Source: an uncultured Dyadobacter sp.
GTDB taxonomy: Bacteria > Bacteroidota > Bacteroidia > Cytophagales > Spirosomataceae
DNA length: 64,000 nt
Direction of reading: 5' to 3'
Assembly: GCF_946482605.1 (NCBI RefSeq)
Contig: NZ_CAMLSE010000004.1
Location: forward strand, 248,001-312,000
Under the pieces are notes generated by a model, which worked only from the letters and a program-made list of their open reading frames with translations, had not been told where the DNA came from and made no database searches. Made by a program: the position numbers and the translations under genes. How positions within the stretch are numbered: the stretch's first letter is position 1; every line of letters starts with the position of its first letter. Below, piece after piece: positions 50,186 to 59,869 of this stretch.

Positions 50186-51787
50186 GTGCACCAGAATTAT
50201 CATTTCATCAAACAATTAGCGCCGCGACTGAATAACGAATTGGCGGGGAAGACCTTTGTTGAGGCATTCAGCCAGCAGAAGGATGAGTTAATCATCGTTT
50301 TTGCCGAGGAAGCAGCGGAGGTGCAGAACGGGCAAGCCGAAGCGCAGGAGGATCAGCAGCTCGTCAAGCCCTTCTTTATCAAAGCAACCCTAACTAACAG
50401 TTTTTCTTGCCTTAGCTTTCCCGAACGCTTCGACCGTGCACGGCGGAATAGTGTGAACCTTTTCAATGATTTCGAAGGGGATGCGGTTGATTTCGTAAAA
50501 GTCTGCAAAAACGAGCGGGCCATTCAGATGCATTTTGCAAGTGGGAGGGACTTGATATTCAAGCTCTTTGGAAACCGGTCGAATTTCATCGCATTGAATG
50601 AGGCAGGCGAGGTGACGCAGCTTTTCAATAACAAACTTGCCACAGACCGCGGACTTACTGTTGCGTCGCTGAATCGCGACATCGACCAGTCGTGGGAGGT
50701 ATTTGCAGCTAATGAGGGCCGTTTCGAGCCGCTTTTTCCGACGTTTGGGAAGGTTTTGAATAAATATTTGGCTGGTAAGCTTGCCGGAAAAACCGAGCTG
50801 GCCGAGCGGTGGGCCATTGTGCAGGCGGTTTTGGATGAATTGGAATCGTCGGATTTCTATATCACGCGCATTGACAATGTCCCTGCGCTGACACTGTTTG
50901 AAACCGGTGAGGTTGTGCAGCTTTTACATGATCCGATGGAGGCGTTAAACGCTTATTACCTGGCCTACATCAGGCTGAGCGGGATCGATAAAGAGAAGGC
51001 GGATATACAGCGGCTGTTGAAAAAGCGCATTCAGCAGACGGATAATTACCTGGAAAACACCTTTCAAAAGCTGGTCGATCTGGAAAGTGCGACCAAAAAC
51101 GACGAGTTGGCTAACATTATCATGGCCAACCTGCATATCATTCCCGAACGTGCGGATAAAGTCATATTGTATGACTTTTACCGCGATGAGCTCATTGTCA
51201 TCAAACTCAAAAAAGACCTTTCGCCCCAGAAGAATGCGGAGGGTTATTATCGTAAAGCCAAAAATGAAAAGATAGAACTCGATCGCCTGAACGACAGTCT
51301 CGCCGTGCGCGAAGCGGAACGGAAGCGGTTTCAGGAGCATTTGGAACACATCGAAACCATTGAATCGTTACGGGATCTGCGCGCCTATATTAAGAGTAAC
51401 CAGCTCGAACAGGGGAATGCCGGGCCTGCCGTGGATGATCTTTTTAAGAAACTGGAATTTATGGGTTATACCATCCTGATCGGGCGGAATGCGAAGAACA
51501 GCGACCTGCTAACGAAGCAGGCGCATAAGGAGGACCTGTGGCTGCACGCCAAAGACGTTACCGGCTCTCATGTGGTGGTTAAGAACCAGCCCGGACGTAA
51601 GTTTCCGGCCCCGGTGATCGAGCGTGCGGCGGAGCTGGCGGCGTTTTATTCCAAAAGAAAAAACGATTCGTTATGCCCGGTCATCGTTACGCCCAAGAAA
51701 TTTATCCGTAAACCGAAAGGCGTGCCTGATGGTTTGGTGCTCATTGACAAGGAGGATATCGTCATGGTGGTTGCCAAAGGTGAATAA
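50186..51787 (+). CDS. rqcH: NFACT-domain protein, RqcH homologue
   Basis: A 533-residue protein starting with GTG (no ATG fits). The N-terminal NFACT-N domain (LNNELAGKTFVEAFSQQKDE, then KPFFIKATLTNSFSCLSF), a long middle coiled-coil (HLEHIETIESLRDLRAY) and the C-terminal NFACT-R domain (GYTILIGRNAKNSDLLT, DLWLHAKDVTGSHVVVKN) are in the usual order. RqcH binds stalled 50S-nascent-chain complexes and recruits alanyl-tRNA to add degradation tails. It stands alone between the mosaic repeat and the PBP2 gene. The gene symbol rests on domain order only. Confidence 0.88.
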   Translation: MHQNYHFIKQLAPRLNNELAGKTFVEAFSQQKDELIIVFAEEAAEVQNGQAEAQEDQQLVKPFFIKATLTNSFSCLSFPERFDRARRNSVNLFNDFEGDAVDFVKVCKNERAIQMHFASGRDLIFKLFGNRSNFIALNEAGEVTQLFNNKLATDRGLTVASLNRDIDQSWEVFAANEGRFEPLFPTFGKVLNKYLAGKLAGKTELAERWAIVQAVLDELESSDFYITRIDNVPALTLFETGEVVQLLHDPMEALNAYYLAYIRLSGIDKEKADIQRLLKKRIQQTDNYLENTFQKLVDLESATKNDELANIIMANLHIIPERADKVILYDFYRDELIVIKLKKDLSPQKNAEGYYRKAKNEKIELDRLNDSLAVREAERKRFQEHLEHIETIESLRDLRAYIKSNQLEQGNAGPAVDDLFKKLEFMGYTILIGRNAKNSDLLTKQAHKEDLWLHAKDVTGSHVVVKNQPGRKFPAPVIERAAELAAFYSKRKNDSLCPVIVTPKKFIRKPKGVPDGLVLIDKEDIVMVVAKGE

Positions 51788-51907
51788 GCGGAGGTTAGGG
51801 TGCTAAAAATGAAGTTTTTATTGTTTAATAGGCGTGCTGGGCCTTTGATTAATCTTTTGCTATTGCGAACTTCGTGTGAAATTTGAGAACCGGAATTTTA
51901 GTGCAGA

Positions 51908-53887
51908 ATGCTCGAAAGTCGTCGATTTGTCATCATTGGATTTTTTGCTTTAGTAGGTGTTATATACTTATTACGACTTTTCTACCTTCAGGTGCTGGAT
52001 GAGAGTTATTCCATCGAGTCTTCCAGCAACTCCATCAAACGTGTAACCGAAATTCCTTTCCGTGGTCAGATCTACGACCGCTATGGAAAGCTGATCGTAT
52101 ACAATACCCCCGTTTACGACCTGCTGGTGACGCCTAACAAAGCGCGGGTGGACGATACGCTCCGTTTTTGTCAGGTTCTGGGTATTGAAAGACGCGATTT
52201 CGACAGTCTTATGACCGCCGCGAGCGCGTACAGCCGTGTGAAGCCTTCGCTGTTCCTGCGGCAGTTGTCCAAGGAGGACTTTGCCTCCATTCAGGACATT
52301 ATGGTCGATTACTCGGGTTTCGAATTTGCCAAAAGCTCCCTGCGCACGTACACGGCACCTACGCTTGCGAACACGCTCGGGTATGTGAGCGAGATCACCA
52401 AAGGCCAGCTGGAACGTCAGGAGGAGCCTTACTACCGGCAGGGTGATTATATCGGACAGAGTGGTGTGGAGAAAATTTATGAAAATGAGCTGAGGGGGAA
52501 ACGAGGCACCAAATTCGTAATGCAGAATGTGAATGGTGTTTACAAGGGCCCATGGAAGGGCGGCGAGCTCGATACGATGGCCGTCGCGGGCGAAAACCTG
52601 CACACGGGTCTGGACCTGGAAGTACAGCAATATGCGGACAGCCTGATGGTCAACAAAGTAGGCAGCGTGGTGGCGATTGAACCTAAAACAGGGCAGATCA
52701 TTTCCATGGTTTCCGCACCGACTTATGATCCGAACACCCTGGCCAGCCGCTATTTCTCTAAAAACTTTGCGGCACTGGTCCGTAACCCGTACAAGCCGCT
52801 GTTCAACAGGCCGGTTATGGCGAGTTACCGTCCGGGTTCCACATTCAAGCTGATCCAGGCATTGATCGGCTTACAGGAGGGCGTTATCACACCCGGGAGC
52901 GGTTTTACACATGCCAATTGCCCCGTGGGGTGTCATAATCACCCCGCCACAAGTACCGTGGCGCTGGGCGTGACGCATTCCTGCAACCCCTATTTCTACA
53001 ATGTCTTCCGCAGGCTTATTTATAAAAACAATATCAAAAACACCTTCAAAGCCTCTGCTGTAGGCCTCGATGCGTGGCACGACGATATCGCCAAATTCGG
53101 GATCGGGCAGCGGCTCGGGATCGACTTGCCGAGTGAGTACAAGGGGAATTTGCCCAATAAAAAATATTACGACCGCTTCTATGGCGAGTACCGCTGGAAA
53201 TTCTCCAACATCTACTCGCTCAGCATCGGTGAAGGCGAGCTGTTGATTACGCCCCTGAAAATGGCGAATGTGGCAGCGATTATTGCGAACCGGGGATATT
53301 TTTATACGCCGCACGTGATCCATGGTGTCGGCGACAAGAGAGCTGTGAAGCCCGAGTTCCTCGAAAGGCACGAAACAGGCGTGGAGCCACATAATTTCGA
53401 GCCAGTGATCGAAGGAATGATTGGTGCCGTGGAGGCGGGTACGGCCCGGCGCTCCCGGGTGGAAGGCATTTCCATTGCCGGTAAAACCGGTACTTCCCAA
53501 AATAAGCGCGGGGATGATCATTCTATCTTTATCGCCTTTGCGCCGGTAGACAACCCCAAGATCGCCATAGCGGTTTTTGTAGAGAACGCGGGTGCCGGGG
53601 GATCAGCAGCAGCTCCGATCGCCAACTTGATCATCGAGAAATACCTGACCAGGAAAGTCACCAACAAGGCGCTGGAAGAACGGATGATGAAGCTCGATCT
53701 GATGAGCAAAGTGGTATTGCCGACCCAGAAGAAGCCGGCCGCTGCGGATTCGACGAAGAAGAAAACGGACGCGGAAAAGCCGACCGTCGCCGATCCGAAT
53801 AACCCGGCCGACCGCAAACCTGGAACACCGCACCCGGCAAATCCGGCGGCAATGCGTAAGCCGGTGACCGCTGTCCTGCCCCGGTGA
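51908..53887 (+). CDS. mrdA: Penicillin-binding protein 2 (elongation transpeptidase)
   Basis: A 659-residue class B PBP. A single N-terminal membrane helix (FVIIGFFALVGVIYLLRLFY) is followed by the PBP dimerisation region with RGQIYDRYGKLI, then the transpeptidase domain: S311-x-x-K314 in YRPGSTFKLIQA, SxN-type site in THSCNPYF (about residues 356-363), and KTGTSQN near residue 530. It cross-links peptidoglycan for rod-shape elongation. A Pro/Lys-rich tail of about 60 residues is longer than usual. The next gene is rodA, 43 bp downstream, the classic mrdAB pair. Confidence 0.95.
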   Translation: MLESRRFVIIGFFALVGVIYLLRLFYLQVLDESYSIESSSNSIKRVTEIPFRGQIYDRYGKLIVYNTPVYDLLVTPNKARVDDTLRFCQVLGIERRDFDSLMTAASAYSRVKPSLFLRQLSKEDFASIQDIMVDYSGFEFAKSSLRTYTAPTLANTLGYVSEITKGQLERQEEPYYRQGDYIGQSGVEKIYENELRGKRGTKFVMQNVNGVYKGPWKGGELDTMAVAGENLHTGLDLEVQQYADSLMVNKVGSVVAIEPKTGQIISMVSAPTYDPNTLASRYFSKNFAALVRNPYKPLFNRPVMASYRPGSTFKLIQALIGLQEGVITPGSGFTHANCPVGCHNHPATSTVALGVTHSCNPYFYNVFRRLIYKNNIKNTFKASAVGLDAWHDDIAKFGIGQRLGIDLPSEYKGNLPNKKYYDRFYGEYRWKFSNIYSLSIGEGELLITPLKMANVAAIIANRGYFYTPHVIHGVGDKRAVKPEFLERHETGVEPHNFEPVIEGMIGAVEAGTARRSRVEGISIAGKTGTSQNKRGDDHSIFIAFAPVDNPKIAIAVFVENAGAGGSAAAPIANLIIEKYLTRKVTNKALEERMMKLDLMSKVVLPTQKKPAAADSTKKKTDAEKPTVADPNNPADRKPGTPHPANPAAMRKPVTAVLPR

Positions 53888-53930
53888 GATCAGCGAAAAG
53901 CACTTTAAGAATTTACAAACTGAAACTGAA

Positions 53931-55214
53931 ATGCCTGAAAGCAAGCCGATAACCAAAAACGTAGACTGGATGGTGGTGTTGATTTACATCGCTTGCCTCG
54001 GCATTGGCTGGTTGAATATTTATGCGGCGGTGTACAACCCCGAAGCGCACACCAGCATGTTCGATATGTCGAACAATGCAGGCAAACAGCTGATGTGGAT
54101 CGGAACGGCCGCCCTGCTGATCATCTGCATCCTGGTCATCGACTACAAGTTTTACGAAACGTTCTCCTTCGTTATATACGCGGTGGTGATCTTCCTACTC
54201 GTGGTGGTGTTGTTTGCTGGTTCAAATATCAATGGATCACGTTCCTGGATCAAATTGGGGGGCTTTTCGCTGCAACCGGCCGAGTTTTCGAAACTGGCCA
54301 TCAGTCTGGCTATTTCAAAGTATCTGAGCGACCCGGCGATTAGTCTGACGCGGAAGTTGAAGGATTATTACCCGATCATGGGGATCATCGCATTACCCGC
54401 ATTCCTGATCCTGCTTTCGAATGAGACGGGTTCGATGCTGGTTTTTGCTTCGTTTGCGATCGTACTCTACCGCGAGGGAATGCCCGGGTTCATTCCGGCT
54501 ATCGGCATAATCGGCGCGGCATTGCTGATCATTACATTGCTTTTTGTAAAATGGTACATTGCCGGAGCGATCATCGTAATCGCCGGTCTGGTCATTTGGC
54601 TGATGCCGGTGATGACACGCCGGCGGGGCGGGCTTTGGGCAACGATCGTGATCGCATTTGTGATGATCGGGATCGTGTTCGGGGTCGATTTCTTTATGAA
54701 TAATGTACTCCAAAAACACCAGCGCGGGCGGATCATGGTACTCCTCGATCCCGATTCGGACCCTCGGGGGATTGGCTGGAATGTGATTCAATCCAAGATC
54801 GCTATCGGGTCGGGCGGGATCATGGGGAAGGGCTTCCTGCAGGGAACGCAGACCAAGTTTGACTTCGTACCCGAGCAGAGTACCGACTTTATCTTTTGTA
54901 CGGTAGGAGAGGAGCATGGGTTTCTGGGGACGGCCATTGTCGTTTTCCTCTTCGTAGCGCTGATTTCACGACTGGTGGTACTTGCCGAACGACAGCGGAG
55001 CCGCTTCGCACGGGTATACGGCTACTGTGTGGCCGGCATTATCTTCTTCCACTTCATGGTCAATGTGGGTATGACCATCGGCCTGATGCCGGTAATCGGT
55101 ATCCCTCTGCCTTTTTTTAGCTACGGAGGATCGTCATTGTGGTCGTTTTCCGTTCTGCTTTTTATTTTCCTGAAAATCGACGCGCAAAGGCCGTTTACTT
55201 TATCGAGGGGGTAG
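53931..55214 (+). CDS. rodA: RodA-type peptidoglycan glycosyltransferase
   Basis: A 427-residue SEDS-family polymerase with about ten membrane helices. Diagnostic segments: NGSRSWIKLGGFSLQPAEFSKL (given in parts: NGSRSWIKLGG, QPAEFSKLAI), RGIGWNVIQSKIAIGSGG, FLQGTQTKFDFVPEQSTDFI (contains the conserved acidic/QTDF region), and the C-terminal MPVIGIPLPFFSYGGSS. It polymerises lipid II and works with PBP2, whose gene lies immediately upstream. mreBCD are not in the window. Confidence 0.95.
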   Translation: MPESKPITKNVDWMVVLIYIACLGIGWLNIYAAVYNPEAHTSMFDMSNNAGKQLMWIGTAALLIICILVIDYKFYETFSFVIYAVVIFLLVVVLFAGSNINGSRSWIKLGGFSLQPAEFSKLAISLAISKYLSDPAISLTRKLKDYYPIMGIIALPAFLILLSNETGSMLVFASFAIVLYREGMPGFIPAIGIIGAALLIITLLFVKWYIAGAIIVIAGLVIWLMPVMTRRRGGLWATIVIAFVMIGIVFGVDFFMNNVLQKHQRGRIMVLLDPDSDPRGIGWNVIQSKIAIGSGGIMGKGFLQGTQTKFDFVPEQSTDFIFCTVGEEHGFLGTAIVVFLFVALISRLVVLAERQRSRFARVYGYCVAGIIFFHFMVNVGMTIGLMPVIGIPLPFFSYGGSSLWSFSVLLFIFLKIDAQRPFTLSRG

Positions 55215-55218
55215 TTTT

Positions 55219-55354
55219 GAATGAGTGAATGATCGAGTTTTGAATGAGTGAATGTGTGAATTAGTGAATGTGTGAATGATTGAATGATTGAGTTTTGAAT
55301 GAGTGAATTTTTAATTTTGAATGAGCTGCGGTGGGACGGGGAATGAGTGAATAT
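55219..55354. repeat. Octamer (GAATGAGT) tandem repeat, left arm
   Basis: About a dozen octamers of the type GAATGNNT, interrupted by GAGTTTT, directly after the rodA stop. They are inverse in orientation to the copies at 55640-55696, so the pair can form an inverted repeat around the mosaic element between them. Confidence 0.75.
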
Positions 55355-55386
55355 TGGAATTCTAGGTGGGAATCGTGCGCGCTCAA

Positions 55387-55555
55387 ATGCCGTTAGGCAT
55401 GTAATATTGGTAGGAAAAATGTTTGCAGGAAAGTTCTAAAATGCCCTTGGGCATGTAACAACCACGCCAGCGCTTTGCTGTTGCATCCCTGACGGGATTT
55501 TGAGAACGTCTTACCTTTTTGATTTTTACCAATATTACATCGCTACGCGATTTCC
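55387..55555. repeat. Mosaic palindromic (BIME-like) repeat element, copy 2
   Basis: Contains ATGCCGTTAGGCAT (55387-55400) followed by GTAATATTGGTAG, ATGCCCTTGGGCAT (55441-55454) followed by GTAACA, ATCCCTGACGGGAT (55485-55498), and a right end TACCAATATTACATCGCTACGCGAT (written in parts: TACCAATATTACATC and GCTACGCGAT). It shares its modules and their order with the copy at 49851-50069 but with different palindrome cores, which shows modular exchange. No gene is visible in 55215-55696. Confidence 0.8.
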
Positions 55556-55639
55556 TAAGGTTCAAATGCCCATCTAAGGCCAACGGCCTACTAGCACAGA
55601 GGCTCAACTCCATCCTCGTTTCCCCCCGGCTCATCCAAC

Positions 55640-55696
55640 CATTCACTCATTCACTCATTCAAAATTCACTCATTCACTCATTGACTCATTCACTCA
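55640..55696. repeat. Octamer (CATTCACT) tandem repeat, right arm
   Basis: Six or more octamers of CATTCACT/CATTGACT type ending exactly at the stop codon of the DUF423 gene. They are the complement of the left arm at 55219-55354. Confidence 0.7.
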
Positions 55697-56074
55697 TTAA
55701 ATCTTCCCCGCCGCCAACACCAGCAGCACCCATCCCACGATCAGGGCGAGGCCTCCGATGGGTGCGGTTGCGCCGAATTTGGTGATGCCGGTGAAGCAGA
55801 TCGCGTACAGGGAGCCTGAAAAGATGATCACGCCTACTGCGAACGCATTGCCTGCCCAGCCGAGCATGCGTACCGCGTCTTCGCCTGCGCGTTGCATGAG
55901 TATGCCTACGAGCACCATCGCAAGCGCGTGGTAAAACTGGTATTTTACAGCCGTTTCAAAGGTATCTGTCCTCCCTGAGGCTTCCAGCATTCCCTTCAAT
56001 GCATGTGCACCGAATGCGCCTAGTGCTACGGCAAGCGCGCCGAGAATGCCGCCGGCCTGGATCATGAATTTCAT
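55697..56074 (-). CDS. DUF423-family small membrane protein
   Basis: A 125-residue inner-membrane protein with four predicted helices (AGGILGALAVALGAFGAHAL, YQFYHALAMVLVGIL, AFAVGVIIFSGSLYAICF, GGLALIVGWVLLVLAAG). It matches the DUF423/YgdD family, whose function is unknown. The motif GAFGAHALKGMLE near the N-terminus is diagnostic. It is a single gene, with its 3' end abutting the octamer repeat arm. Confidence 0.92.
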   Translation of the reverse strand: MKFMIQAGGILGALAVALGAFGAHALKGMLEASGRTDTFETAVKYQFYHALAMVLVGILMQRAGEDAVRMLGWAGNAFAVGVIIFSGSLYAICFTGITKFGATAPIGGLALIVGWVLLVLAAGKI

Positions 56075-56271
56075 ATGTACAATTGATATTAGAGATTTAC
56101 TAAAAAGAATAATAAGCGGCTTTGCCGGTTAATAGGTTCACCGGAAATCACCGGGGTAAAGTTAGGCCCACGCCTGGGTGCGACCAACTCTTTGGGGCAA
56201 TTTTATTAACTTGCGCGCTTTGAAGGAGGCATTTGAATGATGTCCCGCTCATCGTGGAAAAGACTTAACCA

Positions 56272-57345
56272 ATGACCATAGAACGATTTATCCAGCTCTG
56301 GACACACCGCTATCATAAGTATACACACATTTTCAAAGCACATCTCAAGGGGCGTCGTGCGGCAGCCCATTTCCGGAATGTCAAAGGGCGTCTGCGAAAA
56401 GATCAGCAACTGATTGGGATCGTGCGTACAGAGCATTTCGGGGACATCGTGGCAGCGGAACCCATCTCGCGATATGTGCGGGAGCGTTACCCTGAGGCTC
56501 ATATCGTCTGGTTTGTAAAGCCTGTTTTTCATGAACTGGTCGATCACAATCCCTATGTGAACGAGGTGTTCAGGGAGTTCTGTGTGACCGAGCGAAAAGT
56601 GCTGATGGAATCAGGTGTATTCGATCATGTTTTTGAGTTGCAGTTCAGGAATAATAATCATTGTCCTAAATGTCAGGTTTTTGTAGAAAATCCGGTGGCC
56701 GTAAAGCGGGACATTAACATTTATAACTACTTTGATTACGGGAATCTGCTGGAAGTGTTTGCACAGACGGGCGATCTGATCCCCGCGCACACCGCATTCC
56801 CCGCGGATGACGAGCCCCGTTTATATCTGCAACCGGCGCACCAAAAAAAGATTGACGGGTTGCAGTTGCCCAAAAAGTACATTGTCATGCATTGCCGCTC
56901 CAATTATGAACCCAAGGACTGGCCCGCCGCTAAATGGGAGCAGCTGGTGCATTGGCTGGCAGATCGTTACGACTATCAACTGATTGAAATAGGGCTGGAA
57001 AGTAACCTGAATGTAGCGAATGATGCATACCGTAATCTCTGCGGCCAGCTTACGATCCTCGAAACGGCCGAAGTGATCCGGCGCGCTGCGTACTTCATCG
57101 GACTGGACAGCGGGCCTTCCCATTTGGGTAATGCGACCGGAACTTTTGGGGTGATTCTGATGGGCGCGCTCAATAATTTTCAGAACTACAATCCTTATTC
57201 CGGAAAGTATGGACGTGAGGAGAATGCATTGTTCGTCAGGCAGCCCGGGTTGCCTTGTGCGCAGTTACCTTTCGACTTTGTAAGGGATCAGGTGCAATCG
57301 GTGCTGGAAAAGAATGCAGACAATGCGCCCCAGGTATCACCGTGA
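56272..57345 (+). CDS. Glycosyltransferase family 9 (heptosyltransferase-like)
   Basis: A 357-residue GT-B enzyme of the lipopolysaccharide heptosyltransferase family. Motifs: IVRTEHFGDIVAAEPISRYV (nucleotide-sugar-lipid acceptor region), HCRSNYEPKDWPAAKWEQL, and the C-terminal GLDSGPSHLGNATGTFGVILMG, the conserved D-S-GPSHLA-type donor-binding site. It has no signal peptide; it would act at the inner face of the inner membrane in outer-core or O-antigen-like synthesis. Its last codons overlap the convergent YggS gene by 9 bp. Confidence 0.9.
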   Translation: MTIERFIQLWTHRYHKYTHIFKAHLKGRRAAAHFRNVKGRLRKDQQLIGIVRTEHFGDIVAAEPISRYVRERYPEAHIVWFVKPVFHELVDHNPYVNEVFREFCVTERKVLMESGVFDHVFELQFRNNNHCPKCQVFVENPVAVKRDINIYNYFDYGNLLEVFAQTGDLIPAHTAFPADDEPRLYLQPAHQKKIDGLQLPKKYIVMHCRSNYEPKDWPAAKWEQLVHWLADRYDYQLIEIGLESNLNVANDAYRNLCGQLTILETAEVIRRAAYFIGLDSGPSHLGNATGTFGVILMGALNNFQNYNPYSGKYGREENALFVRQPGLPCAQLPFDFVRDQVQSVLEKNADNAPQVSP

Positions 57346-57999
57346 CCCGAAAATAGCGCTGCCAACCCGCACCAGCGTACTACCTTCTTCCATGGCGATC
57401 AGATAGTCGCCGCTCATGCCCATGGAAAGCTCCCGCATAGTGACCTGGTCGTTTTGGTGGGTTTTGAATGACTCGAAAGTGGTTTTGAGGCTCCGGAATT
57501 CGGCCCTTACCACATTGATGTCTTCGGTATTGGACGCCATGCCCATCAGGCCTGTAATGCGCACGTTTTGCAATGCATTCAGCTCCGTGGAGCGGATGAT
57601 TTCAAGGGCTTCTTCTTCGGATAGTCCGAACTTGGTCTCCTCCCGGGCAATGTAGATCTGTAAAAGACAGTCGATGACACGGTCATTTTTCCTGGCCTCT
57701 TTGTTGATTTCCTGCAATAACCTGAAACTGTCTACGGAATGCACTAGTGTTACAAATGGCGCCATGTACTTGACCTTATTGGTTTGCAGGTGCCCGATCA
57801 TGTGCCATTGGATGTCTTTAGGGAGCTCCTCGTGTTTGGCAACCATTTCCTGAACCTTGTTTTCTCCAAACAGTCTCGCTCCTGCTTCGTAGGCTTCCAT
57901 CAGCAGGGCCACGGGCTTGGTTTTGGTGACCGCCACGAGTCGTGTTTCAGGAATGAGCTGTTGTTCTATCTGGGCCAGGTTGGCGGCTATGGAAGGCAT
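57337..57999 (-). CDS. YggS-family PLP-homeostasis protein
   Basis: A 220-residue TIM-barrel PLP-binding protein. The PLP lysine is K26 in VAVTKTKPVALL. The other family blocks are RLFGENKVQEM, WHMIGHLQTNKVKYM, FGLSEEEA, MGMASNT and the phosphate-binding ELSMGMSGDYLIAMEEGST (given as LSMGMSGDYL and AMEEGSTLVRVG). It controls free pyridoxal phosphate and amino/keto-acid balance. It is not clustered with cell division genes, where it is often found. Confidence 0.94.
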   Translation of the reverse strand: MPSIAANLAQIEQQLIPETRLVAVTKTKPVALLMEAYEAGARLFGENKVQEMVAKHEELPKDIQWHMIGHLQTNKVKYMAPFVTLVHSVDSFRLLQEINKEARKNDRVIDCLLQIYIAREETKFGLSEEEALEIIRSTELNALQNVRITGLMGMASNTEDINVVRAEFRSLKTTFESFKTHQNDQVTMRELSMGMSGDYLIAMEEGSTLVRVGSAIFGSR

Positions 58000-58139
58000 G
58001 AGGTATCACTAAAAAATTGACAATTAGCCGGTTAATGCAAGAATTTATTGACCGGACGCTATAAATAGGCGTTAGCGTATTTCAAAATTGAAAAAAACAT
58101 ACTTCTTTTACCAACTAAATTCAAAATTTAACCTTCTGT

Positions 58140-59081
58140 ATGGACTATAACCAGGAACAAAAGCAAGACAGAAAAACACTTCTATGGGCCGCTCTGGCCG
58201 TTTTGCTGTTGCTTAATTTGGTGCTCGTATATTTTATATATCACGAAAAGCAGGAGAACCTGGCAAAAGACGAGATTATTACCGCCAAAACTGAGGAAGT
58301 TCTCTCGATCAAAACCAAACTGGATTCCATTTCCACGGAACTCGACATCAAGATCGCCGAAATCCAGAAACTCGGTGGCAGCGTAGACTCACTGGTAGCA
58401 TTGAAGGCGCAACTGGAAAAAGACAAGCGGGAGCTGAAAAACGCCAACACTTATTCGGCAGCCAACTACAATAAGAAAATCAAGTCCTACGAAATGGTAC
58501 TTTCCGAGAAGGATGGGGAGATTTCGCGTTTGAAACAGGAATTGGGCATTGCCACTACGAAAAATGAAGAGTTGAACCAGAAGGTGACCGGTCTGGAATC
58601 GGAGAAACAGCAACTTGCGGATTCAGTATCGACCTACTCGGCTCAGAATAAGGAATTGGCGGATAAAGTGACGCTGGCATCCGCGCTTCGTGCGGAAAGT
58701 GTTACTGTGAATGCGGTTTCTTCCAAAGGCAAGGAACGTGAAGGCGGCAAGTATAAGGCGAAGCGTATCGACAAACTCAGGGTGAACTTCAAACTGGGCG
58801 AAAATGCGGTTGCCAAGCAGAACGAAAAAGATATTTACCTCCGTATCCTCGACCCGGACGGTGCGGTACTTTCCGACATGGCTACCGGCTCAGGATCGTT
58901 CATGTTCAATGGAAAGGAGATGATTTACAGCTCTAAACAGACTATCAGCTTTACCAACTCGGGCCAGTCGATCGATATTTTCTACGGACGCGGCGGTATC
59001 GCGATGAAAGACGGCAAGTATGCCATCGAATTGTACAGCGAAGGTTTCAAGATTGGTCAGGGAGATTTTACCGTGAAGTAA
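58140..59081 (+). CDS. Membrane-anchored coiled-coil protein, function unknown
   Basis: A 313-residue protein with one N-terminal transmembrane helix (LLWAALAVLLLLNLVLVYFI), a coiled-coil of about 150 residues (SIKTKLDSISTELDIKIAEI, then EISRLKQELGIATTKNEEL), and a beta-rich C-terminal domain (KRIDKLRVNFKLGENAVAKQ, IYLRILDPDGAVLSDM, IDIFYGRGGIAMKDGKYAIE). Topology should place the C-terminal domain in the periplasm. I do not recognise a characterised family; similar proteins are widespread in Cytophagales next to ribosomal genes. A strong terminator follows. Confidence 0.8.
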   Translation: MDYNQEQKQDRKTLLWAALAVLLLLNLVLVYFIYHEKQENLAKDEIITAKTEEVLSIKTKLDSISTELDIKIAEIQKLGGSVDSLVALKAQLEKDKRELKNANTYSAANYNKKIKSYEMVLSEKDGEISRLKQELGIATTKNEELNQKVTGLESEKQQLADSVSTYSAQNKELADKVTLASALRAESVTVNAVSSKGKEREGGKYKAKRIDKLRVNFKLGENAVAKQNEKDIYLRILDPDGAVLSDMATGSGSFMFNGKEMIYSSKQTISFTNSGQSIDIFYGRGGIAMKDGKYAIELYSEGFKIGQGDFTVK

Positions 59082-59110
59082 AACCTCATAACTTTCAGTT
59101 AAGTCGTTGA

Positions 59111-59145
59111 AGGGCTTGGAATTTTGAATTCCAAGCCCTATTTTT
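59111..59145 (+). terminator. Rho-independent terminator
   Basis: AGGGCTTGGAATT (59111-59123), TTG loop, AATTCCAAGCCCT (59127-59139), then ATTTTT: a perfect 13-bp stem with a T tract, 29 bases after the coiled-coil gene. Confidence 0.88.
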
Positions 59146-59212
59146 GCACCCTCATTTTGATGATTATGTCAGGATGAGGATTTTAAACTTATCATAATTA
59201 ATCAATTACCGT

Positions 59213-59593
59213 ATGTCTAAGCAATATGAAACGGTGTTCATTCTAACTCCCATTTTGTCTGAGGCCCAGGCAAAGGACGCCGTTGAAAAATTCACGACAA
59301 TCATCACCTCAAACGGTGCGACGATTGTACATGAAGAAAATTGGGGATTGCGCAAGCTGGCCTACCCCATCCAAAAGAAAAACTCAGGTTTCTATCACGT
59401 AGTAGAATATACTGCGAGCGAAGGAAACGTGGTGGATGTTTTGGAAACCGAGTTCCGTCGTGACGAGCGCGTTTTGCGTTTTATGACTATCGCCCTGGAT
59501 AAGCATTCGATTGCTTACAACGAGAAGAAACGTAAGGGTCTGGTAGGCAGAAAGAAAGAAGAGGCAACTGAATCAAAAACCGAAAACGCATAA
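59213..59593 (+). CDS. rpsF: 30S ribosomal protein S6
   Basis: A 126-residue S6: [38 protein letters not shown] and the [16 protein letters not shown] segment are conserved. The lysine/glutamate-rich tail ([12 protein letters not shown]) is normal. It is the first of the rpsF-rpsR-rplI operon; rpsR starts 3 bp after its stop. Confidence 0.97.
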   Translation: MSKQYETVFILTPILSEAQAKDAVEKFTTIITSNGATIVHEENWGLRKLAYPIQKKNSGFYHVVEYTASEGNVVDVLETEFRRDERVLRFMTIALDKHSIAYNEKKRKGLVGRKKEEATESKTENA

Positions 59594-59596
59594 GCT

Positions 59597-59848
59597 ATGT
59601 CACTCGTAAACGAGCCGGTTGAGAAAAACATTAACCGCAAAAAATACTGCCGTTTCAAGAAAGCGGGCATCAAATACATCGATTACAAGAATCCGGATTT
59701 CCTTCTGAAACTTGTAAACGAGCAAGGTAAAATCCTTCCGCGCCGCCTTACCGGTACCAGCCTGAAATATCAGCGCAAAGTATCTCAGGCGATCAAAAGA
59801 GCGCGTCACCTGGCACTGTTGCCATTTGTTGCTGACCAATTGAAATAA
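59597..59848 (+). CDS. rpsR: 30S ribosomal protein S18
   Basis: An 83-residue S18: [19 protein letters not shown], then [20 protein letters not shown] and [13 protein letters not shown], all standard. It pairs with S6 in the platform of the small subunit. The intergenic spacing to rplI is 21 bp. Confidence 0.97.
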   Translation: MSLVNEPVEKNINRKKYCRFKKAGIKYIDYKNPDFLLKLVNEQGKILPRRLTGTSLKYQRKVSQAIKRARHLALLPFVADQLK

Positions 59849-59869
59849 TACAGTAAAGAGCTACAAACA

